From positions 1-28,752 of IMG/VR virus record IMGVR_UViG_3300036770_000824: a stretch of DNA of 28,752 bases. One strand, 5' to 3'. This document shows positions 5,896-14,900 of this stretch, one piece after another (position 1 is the first letter of the stretch; the number at the start of each line of letters is the position of its first letter). This DNA comes from a virus. The position numbers and the translations under genes were made by a program. The notes under the pieces are model-generated. The model saw only the letters and a list, made by a program, of their open reading frames with translations, was not told where the DNA came from and did no database searches.

Positions 5896-8724
5896 ATGAC
5901 CATCAAGGCGTTACTTACTGCGCTACTACCCACAGACGGGTACTACTGCGTAGTAGGTCTAAAATCAGACACCCCTGCGATACAGAAATTCGTAGAGGAT
6001 ATTGACGCAGTAGAAGCAGAAGCTACTGCACTAAGTAACAGCGGGTACAACGCGTACTTCGGTTGCGCCAAATACGCTACTGATAAGAACCGCAAAGCAC
6101 CAAACGTTAAGTCAGCGCAGTGCTTTTGGTTGGACATCGACTGCTACGACGACAAACCCTACGCCGACCAACAAGAAGGCATGGTGGCTTTGAAGAAGTT
6201 CTGTGCAGCCCTTAGCCTACCGAGGCCGACCATTGTGGACTCTGGGCGTGGGTTTCACGTTTACTGGCAACTGCAAGATCCGATAACACCAGAGCAGTGG
6301 AAACGCACCGCAGTAAAACTAAAGAAGCTATGCAACGAGCACAACTTACAAACAGACCCATCTCGCACAGCAGACATAGCGTCAATCTTACGATTGCCTG
6401 ATACCAAGAATTACAAGACCAACCCAGCGTTAGACGTAAAACTTATAACTATAGGTAAGCCCGTTACGTACGATGCGTTTAACGATCTGCTCGGCGTAGA
6501 GATTCAGTCAACGACTCCTGCACCGACCTACGATACAGGCGGTCTGAACGAGCTAACTAAATCCTTGATGGGCAATAAGCAGAATAAGTTCTCGCTTATC
6601 TTGGAGAAATCAACGAAAGGAACAGGATGTGAGCACATTAAACAGGCGTTTGAGCACCAGGATAAAACAACGGAACCGTTATGGAGGGCCGTCTTGTCGG
6701 TTGCGTCGCGCTGCGTGGATAGTGAGACGGCTATCCACGAAATCTCTAAGCAGCATCCACAGTACAACGCTGAGGAAACTGAAGAAAAAGCTGCACGTAC
6801 TACAGGCCCGTACTTATGCAGCACATTCGAAACAATTGAACCAAGCCACTGCGCCAACTGCCCACACAAAGGCAAAATTAGCAGTCCGATTGTACTTGGG
6901 CAGGTTATTACGGAAGCCAGCCCATCCGCGACCACGGTCGGATTTATCGAGGGCGATCCGACTGCCGTATCTACGTACGCCATCCCCCCGCTTCCTTTCC
7001 CGTATTTTGCTGGAAAAACTACAGGGATTTACCGAAAGAGCTCAGATGACGAAGAAGACGCAACCTTAGTCTATGAGCACTATCTGTATATCGTTAAGCG
7101 ACTGAAGGATCCACAGAAGGGTGAGGTTGTATGGCTTAGATTGCATACGCCCAAAGATGGTGTCCGAGAGTTTGCGTTAACAGCTATGGAACTTATGACC
7201 CCTGACAGACTCAGGGAGCGGTTAGCTTGGTTCGGTGTCGTCGGCTTGAAAAAGCAGATGGACAGCATCATGCAATACCTTGTCTATTTTTTAAAAGAAC
7301 TTCAGAACACAACAGGAGCAGAACATATGAGAAACCAGTTCGGATGGACCGAGAACAACGAATCCTTCGTTGTCGGAGATGTGGAGATACGAGCGGATGG
7401 CGACAAGTACACGCCACCTTCAAGCTACACGAACCAGTACTGCCAAGCATTTGAGTCGGTCGGCACGTTTGAAGAATGGAAGAAGGTAATTAACGTATAT
7501 GACCGCGCAGGGTTTGAGCCGCATGCTTTCGGGTTCTTCACTGCATTCGGCGCACCGTTGATGAAGTTTATGAATCAAGCAGGTGCCATTATCAACATGG
7601 TCAACAACGCTTCAGGTACAGGCAAGACCACCTCGATTAAGTGTATGCACAGCGTGTATGGGCATCCTGAAGAAATGATGCTGATCGAGAAGGACACACC
7701 AAACACAAGGCTCCACAGACTTGGCGTGATGAATAACTTACCGCTAGGCTGTGACGAGATCACCAAGATGCCGTCGGACGACTTCTCTGATTTTGCTTAC
7801 AGCGTATCGCAAGGTCGAGGGCGTGGGCGCATGAAGATGAATGAAAACGCCGAGCGGCTTAATTTCGCTAGGTGGTCAACCATATTATTGTGCAGTTCAA
7901 ACGCTTCGGTAGTAGATAAACTAAAAAGTTTAACTACCTCTGATGGGGAGTTGATGCGCGTCATTGAATTTAACGTGCCTGAATCCAAGCTGCTGCCTAA
8001 AGAAGAAGCCGACGAGGTATACGGCAAGCTGTATACGAACTACGGACATGCGGGAAAGATCTATCTGCGAGACCTTGTTGCCAATTTAGAAGAGCGGATT
8101 GGCGAAGTCAGAGAGCTGCAACGGCACATCGATAAGAAGGCAGGTTTCACTAACCGCGAACGCTTCTGGTCCGCAGTTGCTGCATGTAACATCGCAGGTG
8201 CTCAGTTTGCTAGAAGGCTAGGCATCCACGACATCGACGTAGGCCGAGTCTTTAGATGGGCAATCCAAGAGTTATCGCAAATGCGTAACGAGATCAAGCC
8301 CCCTGCAACTAATCATGCCGCAACCATCGCAGACTTTTGGAATAAGTATTCACGCAATACGTTGGTTATTAACGGTGAAGTTGATCGGCGTACAAATGTT
8401 GAGTCATTACCTATACGCGAGCCGTATGGTGAATTGGTTGTTCGCATGGAACCGGATACACAGAAGCTATACATCGACGCTAAAGTGTTTCGCAAGTTCT
8501 GCCAAGACATCCGTGTAACCGTCAAAGATATTATCGGCGCACTCACTGCCGAAGGTGTATGCGAGGGGATTGTCCAGAAGCGGATGCACAAAGGTACAAA
8601 ACTTAGTAGCGTGCCCGCAATCATGGCGTATGCGTTTGATTGCAGCAAAGGAAATTTTATAGACACGGAGCAGTACTGCGATCCTGGTATGGACTTAGAG
8701 GAACTTAAGCAGGATGCTAGTTGA
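5896..8724 (+). CDS. Primase-helicase fusion (AEP-like primase plus DUF927-type ATPase)
   Basis: 942 residues with TAGGAG seven bases before the ATG. The N-terminal part resembles archaeo-eukaryotic primases: FWLDIDC (Asp80, Asp82) as the metal-binding pair, SGRGFHVYW (116-124, His121), then TDPSRTADI and LRLPDTKNYK (near 151-174). A cysteine cluster (about residues 306-322, ending HCANCPHKG) is a likely zinc site. The C-terminal part looks like a DUF927-type helicase: FGWTENN near 480, Walker A NNASGTGKTT (about 570-579), LPLGCDEIT as a Walker-B-like segment (about 615-623), GRGRGRMKMN near 640 and ILLCSSN near 661. Together these would prime and unwind DNA at the phage fork. No DNA polymerase is in the window, so it may work with one encoded elsewhere. 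Confidence 0.88.
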   Translation: MTIKALLTALLPTDGYYCVVGLKSDTPAIQKFVEDIDAVEAEATALSNSGYNAYFGCAKYATDKNRKAPNVKSAQCFWLDIDCYDDKPYADQQEGMVALKKFCAALSLPRPTIVDSGRGFHVYWQLQDPITPEQWKRTAVKLKKLCNEHNLQTDPSRTADIASILRLPDTKNYKTNPALDVKLITIGKPVTYDAFNDLLGVEIQSTTPAPTYDTGGLNELTKSLMGNKQNKFSLILEKSTKGTGCEHIKQAFEHQDKTTEPLWRAVLSVASRCVDSETAIHEISKQHPQYNAEETEEKAARTTGPYLCSTFETIEPSHCANCPHKGKISSPIVLGQVITEASPSATTVGFIEGDPTAVSTYAIPPLPFPYFAGKTTGIYRKSSDDEEDATLVYEHYLYIVKRLKDPQKGEVVWLRLHTPKDGVREFALTAMELMTPDRLRERLAWFGVVGLKKQMDSIMQYLVYFLKELQNTTGAEHMRNQFGWTENNESFVVGDVEIRADGDKYTPPSSYTNQYCQAFESVGTFEEWKKVINVYDRAGFEPHAFGFFTAFGAPLMKFMNQAGAIINMVNNASGTGKTTSIKCMHSVYGHPEEMMLIEKDTPNTRLHRLGVMNNLPLGCDEITKMPSDDFSDFAYSVSQGRGRGRMKMNENAERLNFARWSTILLCSSNASVVDKLKSLTTSDGELMRVIEFNVPESKLLPKEEADEVYGKLYTNYGHAGKIYLRDLVANLEERIGEVRELQRHIDKKAGFTNRERFWSAVAACNIAGAQFARRLGIHDIDVGRVFRWAIQELSQMRNEIKPPATNHAATIADFWNKYSRNTLVINGEVDRRTNVESLPIREPYGELVVRMEPDTQKLYIDAKVFRKFCQDIRVTVKDIIGALTAEGVCEGIVQKRMHKGTKLSSVPAIMAYAFDCSKGNFIDTEQYCDPGMDLEELKQDAS

Positions 8725-8911
8725 TGGGGTCGATTACAGCATTGACTTCACGAAGTTTAAAGTCGGCAGCTCATTCTTCGTACCGTGCATACATCCAAAG
8801 ATTGCTAAGAAAGATGTAAAGGCACGGGCTAAACGCTTAGGATTTAAAGTCGGAATGAAATTTGTTATTGAGGATGGGTTTAGAGGCTTGCGTGTATGGA
8901 GACTTAGGTAG
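8714..8911 (+). CDS. Small basic phage protein at the end of the replication block
   Basis: 65 residues, overlapping the primase-helicase gene by 11 bases in another frame. The sequence starts MLVDGVDYSIDFTKF and contains SSFFVPCIHPKIAKKDVKARAKRLGFKVGMKFVIEDGF-type basic alpha/beta content, ending GLRVWRLR. The pattern (an extended strand, a basic helix AKKDVKARAKRLG, then strands) resembles small nucleic-acid-binding proteins, but I recognise no family. It is the last plus-strand gene; transcription is expected to end at the hairpin at 8962. Confidence 0.7.
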   Translation: MLVDGVDYSIDFTKFKVGSSFFVPCIHPKIAKKDVKARAKRLGFKVGMKFVIEDGFRGLRVWRLR

Positions 8912-8961
8912 TACTATCGCAATAGTTCATATCCATGTTCCCTCCTGGTCTCTTGGCCCTT

Positions 8962-8986
8962 CCCCGCGCCCTGCGGGGATTTTTTT
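8962..8986 (+). terminator. Rho-independent terminator for the plus-strand block
   Basis: The stem CCCCGC (8962-8967) pairs with GCGGGG (8973-8978) around loop GCCCT. It is followed by A and seven T residues (8980-8986). The T-run ends on the stop codon of the convergent giant gene. On the minus strand the hairpin is not followed by a U-tract, so it would act mainly on plus-strand transcripts. The rest of the 74-base gap has only a weak 5-bp hairpin (8913-8926). Confidence 0.88.
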
Positions 8987-11900
8987 CACTTCAGCATTCC
9001 TTTCTTCTTGAGCGCCGCAGTTAGCTCAGCGTCAGGGACATCATCGTACTCAGGGTATTTCTTCCGCACTTCTTCAAGCGTCATCTTGGCGGGGGCAGCA
9101 GGTTCTTTCTCTTTTGTCTCAAGCATATGCCCCAAACGCCCGATCAACCGCTTATCGATTCTTGCACCGACTGCCTCGGCTTGGGCGATATCTTCGGCTC
9201 GCTTGTCAAACGAGTTTTGAATCTTTTCTGCAAGACTGCCACTCTTCGGAAGTAGCTGAGGCTCTTTGCCGTAAAAATCGATAGCAGCTTCCAAAGCTGC
9301 TTCATAACCTTTGTCGTTATCACGTTCAAGCCACAGGCGGTTTAAGATTGCAGTCTCTTTAGATTTCAGCGTAAGCTCAGCCTCTTTGGTTTGGATAGCG
9401 CGTTTCTGCTTTAGCGCTAACTCTTCAGGTTGCAACCCAATCGCTTGCATCGCAAGCATCCACCCAGAAAAATCTTCAGGAGCAATCTGGGTCTCACCAG
9501 ACTTGGTCACCGCCCCTTCAGTGCCGTAACGGTAGGCTTGCATGGGCTTAGCAAAAAACGCAGGGAGTATCTTTTCCCAAGCGCGTTGATAGTGACCTTC
9601 GTTAAACAACTTAGCAGCCTCGGCCCAGTTTATACCCATGCCAACTACGGGACCGGCGTTGGCGATTACGTCTTGGATCAGCCCTTCTACGATATCTGGC
9701 GAATACCGACCATCACGATAGAAGAGATTCTTGGGGTCTAGACTGACACGCTCAGAGATGCTGCCTTGCACAGCTTGAGATATAGGCCCCCGTGCAAACG
9801 ACATGCCGCCCATCCACTCACTAGCCCATCGACGGAACCAGTTCAGATAGTTGAACAACTCATCGTCTTTCTCATCGTCTGAAGCCAGCATTGCAGCCAT
9901 GATTGGCATAACGATCCAGAAGAAAGGCATGGCTTCTAGCCCACCAAACAAGAAGGTTACGCCAAGAATACCTGCAAGTTCTTTACGTGCTTGGCTACCA
10001 ATATCGCTACGGAACTCTTTTATCTCGTCAATCCTGCGATCAATCTCAGTTTGCGATAGGTTTTGTTTTGTAAAGAACTCTCGGATTTCATCAATCTCTT
10101 TCTTGCTGTACGGACGCAACCCTAACTGCAATGCACGCAGGTAGTTGTACGTTGCCATAACAGCGTACTGCTTAAACTTTAAGATGACGCTCAGTGGAAC
10201 ATTAGCAAACAGTCTGGACTTCATCTGTCGGCTAAAGTCGCCAAGGGTTAGCCCTGCGATATGTTTTGCCTCTTCGATAGCAGCTTCGAAAGCTTCATCG
10301 GGGGTGTAAGTTACTGGGTTTCCGTTAGCATCGCGCTCAATAACGCCTCGTGTATCGCGCTTAGGTTCTGCAAGTAACCTGTCGTACTCAAGCTCAAACG
10401 CCGACATCAGCGCAACTTCGCGGTTAGCACGTTCTGACTGATGGAACAGCCCGCCAAGAATCTTTTTCACGACGTTATAGCGCGTGGTGTACAGCTCAGA
10501 TGGGCGGTCACTTAGATCAAAGATATCGTTGGTCAGGCTGATGTTGACCTGCTCTTCAGCAACAAATCGATCTGCTGCACGTTTTAACAACGGCGAAAGA
10601 TTAGGACTCTCGACGATAGAGGGGAACTGCATTTGGGACACCAAACCTTTTGCAGCAGGCTTGAGTGTGCGCCCAGGTGCTGTTTGCCAGTACCGCCCCA
10701 TGTTCTTGAGCATGGTTTCACTAGCTTTGGTGTAGCCGTACTTACCACCCAGCTTCGAACCAGCAAACACAGCAAAGCCTACCGTGTTAAGCAACGCAGT
10801 AAACGGTGCAGAGAGCATCGTGAAAAACACTAGTGAGCCAGCGGCACCTGCGGCTTTTGCCAGCAGCGACTTATCCTCAGCGCTCAAGATAGTCTTAGTG
10901 CGTGCTTCTAACTCGTTAATATAATCTCTATAAACTTCACGAGTGTCAGGCTTGAAAAACTCTTTGACGTAGTCCCGTGCTTTGTTAATGTTGTTGATGA
11001 AATCTTCGCTGTATTTAAACCGAGCCATTTGATAGGCGTTGTGCACCGCAACATCGGTGAACACCCGCAGCATGTCACTACTTGCACCTTGGATAGCCTT
11101 ACGATTAATGAACATCTTCCGCATGCTCTGCTGCGGCAACATGATGTAAATCAACTGGTTAAGACTGTCTTGTAATTCATCACGTACATCTTGGGCTGTC
11201 TTAGTAGCCGCTGCACCAACAGGCGGAATGATGGAGTCAATAAGCTCCTGCACTTGTTTTAGTATCTGCGTAGATGCTAGGTTCTTGGAGAATAGCTCAG
11301 AGATACCACTGCCTGCTTCCACTGTTTCGGCAAGTGCTTGTTGCTTGGCGTTGCCAGCTTTCAGTTCACGTATCCGTGCACGACGCGAAAGCTCACGCGT
11401 TATTTCACTTTCAAACTCGTAAAACTCTTTGAAATTACCTGAGCCGACTTGGAACCAGTACTCACCAAAGCGGCGTAACGGGAAGTACGGGAACACCAAC
11501 TTATCTGCCGCAAACTGTTCATTGATCTTGCGGATAGCTGCTTGACGTTCAGCTTTGGGCAGCTTCAAGACCCGCTTCTTCATCTCGCGGATCATCTCTT
11601 GCAGGTTGTTGTAGAAATAGTTTCTAACCCTGCGGTAAATATCTTTGAACTCAGGGTCAAGGCTAGCCCATGCAGCATCAAGCTTTGGCAACCCTGTCGG
11701 CCCTTTGTCTGGATCTTTGCCGTTAATGGTGGCATCCAGCATGATTTTGCCAGCCAACGTAGACTGCGCTGGTTTCTTGTTCTGAGCAGCAACCCAATCA
11801 AGTGCGATGGTTTGTGCTTCTTTTAGCTTAGCCAGCCGATACGAAGTCATTTTGTCTACGATGTTGATCGCAGTGGCTAGCTGTGGGAACTTAGTACGTG

Positions 11901-14900
11901 TAATGTCTGCAAGCTGCCGTAATGTTGCAGCGAACAAAAAGGCTCGGCGCAGTTTACCGTTTGCTGGGTTCCACAGTGCAGGGCCTAATTCACCTATCGC
12001 TTTAGCAAACGGAACGCGACGTTTGAACGCATCGCCTATGGTGCTACCAAGGGTTTTGGATATGTCTTCAACTGAGCGCCATTTAGACGCACCACTGATA
12101 GGACCGCGAACGGGTTTACGCCTACGTCCCGCAACGATAGGAGGCTGTGGCGGTTGTTGTCCTGGCGGAGGAGGTTGCGGTGGCGGTTGCTGTCCTGACG
12201 GAGGAGGCTGAGGAGACGATGAAGTACTAAAGGATATCCAGCCTTGATCTTCTACATCACCATCTTCTCCAGCTCTTCCACTGACTTCGCCTTCACTAAG
12301 GGCTTCAGGTCTTTGTACACCTGCGCCCCTTCTGGGTCGTTCTCCTGCTGATACAGCCTTAGCCTCGTCTCCAGCGCCGCTTCCAACTCTTCCTTCCGGT
12401 AATCTGGAGGCGCTCCGCTCGTAATCCTCAAGAGACTTTCCAGTGTTAATAGTTGTAGATTTTCCATATTCTTCCTTCATGGCACTAAAAGTCGATTCGT
12501 GCCGCACTAATATATCTAATATAGCGTCCCTAAAGTAGTCAAGCATACCTTCATCTGCAAGGTATTGCTCAACTTTGATCATGTTGGTGTTATGCCCAAC
12601 TCCATGAGACATATCCCCCGTATGGGCTATTTCATGGATCATGGTGTTAAGTATGACTTGGCGAACGCCAAACAAAGACTTTGACCCCCAATCATAAAAA
12701 GGATTCACATACACTGCTTTGTACGGAACTCTTATATGCACCCCACCGTATTTTTTATCGATGCTTATACCGGCAAAAAACAAATTATCCGGTTTTAAAA
12801 CGTCGTAACCGTAAATCCCGCTGTCTGCTAGTAGCTCTTTCATTTCAACTAGCAATGTGCCTAGCTCAGCAAAGAATCCTACGGGATCGCCATAAGGCTT
12901 CCCAACGTCGATAAGATCTACATTAACGTTGGAGTGAAAAGCAGGAGACTTAGGATCTTGCACCATTGAAAGCATGTACTTTTCTCTGGTGGGAGCTGCT
13001 TCATCCGCTTTAAAACTTTCCTCTAACAAGCGTTCCGATTTAGGCTCATTAGATGTAATGACGCTACCTTTTGTGTTTACAACGACCGACTGCCCCCCTT
13101 GCGGCAAGATCTTGACGGTAGTATCAATAGCCGGTTTAACAGGCGTAGATTTTTCTGCGGCAATTCTGCGCTCGTTGAATAGCTTTACTAATTTGTCAGA
13201 CGATTCCTTAAGATCTTGCCCCCCTTCTAAGCGAGGAAGCATAACAATTTTCTTAAAGTTATCCTGCAATTCTTGCATTTCTTCGCCACGGGCAATCATG
13301 GCGAGATAACTATTAAGTGCCTTTATGTCCTTTTCATGCGTCGGTTTAAAACGCTCACGTTCATAAGTAAAAGGATACTCAGGAAGTTTGGCTGCTACTT
13401 TAGGTTTAATGTTAACGACGATGTCAAACGGGATTGTTTCAGTTTGGGACTTCATAAACCTTTGATTAAACTGATACACACCGCTTGATAAAATGTAGTG
13501 GGACGGATATTGCAAAGGGTTTATACCAAAATATACGTCTGCTTCGCCCCACTCAAAGTCAATTTTAAGTTTCCTATATTTATCGTGGGGGAAATTGGCC
13601 CCCACTTGGGGTGTTTCTTTCCTACCGTCTATTGAAAATTCTATTTCTACGTTATCGTGGATAAGAGGGTAGTTAAAAAAAGTTGTATCTTCTAATCTCC
13701 ACGGAAACCATATATAAACGGTCTTACCAAAACTATCAACAAACGACTCAGGTACAGTCACCGTCGTCGTTGTACCGTGTTCTTTTTTAGGCGCAGGGGT
13801 GCGTTTAGCGGTGAAATCACTTCTTATAATATTTATTGCGTCTGTATCTACAACGATTCGTTTCCCGTCACGTACAGTGTTCACATAGTAATGATCTACA
13901 GCGGTCATAAAAGCGTATTTGGCCTTCCCAAAACCTCCGCTGGTTTCCCCAGGAGGCATATCACCTTTATCAGATCCTTCTCCAGTAAATAACGCATTGT
14001 CTACAGTTTCCTCACTCATACCAGAGCCGTTATCAGTCACTGTTATTGTGCGTTTTTCAGAATCTAAAGCTATTGATATTTTTCCTTTTTTAATGGTGCC
14101 TTCGTACATAGCCCGTTTAACGCCGTCAAAGGCATTTTGCGTTAGCTCTTTAACAGCAACTTGTGCTAAAGACCCCCCATACATCTGAGCGCCATGTGCC
14201 TTAATGACTGCTTCGCTATCAACCTTAAACTGCATTTTCTTCTCCCCAAAACCGTCTTTGGTAGAGAAAGAAATGTTAGCGTTGGTATCAGGGCGCGACA
14301 CTAGCTCCAGTTTTGCAGAAGGTACCTTTACGTATGACTTCGGGTTTTTCATCGTATCTGGGCGGTAGCGCACCATGTTGCCTTCTACACCAACTACTAC
14401 ACCTGGAGTATTGCCGTACCTAACAATGTCGCCCATCAAAAAGCCTGACGCCATCTTGTCTATGTTCTTTTGGATGGTGTCGTTTAACGCATCAACCTCT
14501 TTAGGATTTGCAGGTTGTAAGTTAAAGTCTGTAGGCGGCTGCTCGTTTACACGGACTGCGTCATCAACGGGAGGCGTTGCATCCTGTGCGCTTTCTTCTA
14601 GTTTATCCAGAAGCTCTCGGATTTTAGCTAAGTCTTTATCTTGTTCAGCATACAGCTTAGTAAGCTTATCCGGCGAGAAAGTCTTGTAGTTTCTGTCTTG
14701 CGCGAGCCTCTGGCTTAATATGCTATATCCACCTGCACTAATAATAGTGCCCAGCCGATACAACTCTTTAATTTCTTTGGGCGCATTTGTGCGTATGGTG
14801 GCGCCGTCGTAAGGCATAAAGCCTGCTTGACGTATCGCATCGTTGATATCCGTAATAGCTATATCAGTATTAGCGAGGGTTTTGCCAGCAGGCGCTAAGC

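Noticed and set aside
5841-6005. A 54-codon plus-strand frame starting MPQLFDAPIYIAAG just before and into the primase-helicase gene
   Set aside because: Only the first 18 codons are outside the primase-helicase gene. The later part is Arg-rich shadow sequence, and the only ribosome site nearby is either one base or 11 bases away from the ATG.
8913-8926. ACTAT/ATAGT hairpin just after the last plus-strand gene as a terminator
   Set aside because: The stem has only five AT-rich pairs and no T-run; the stronger hairpin at 8962-8986 serves that role.
11807-12211. A 134-codon plus-strand frame inside the giant gene
   Set aside because: It ends in Gly/Cys-rich low complexity, the mirror of the Pro/Gln linker, and lies antisense to a conserved-looking helical region.
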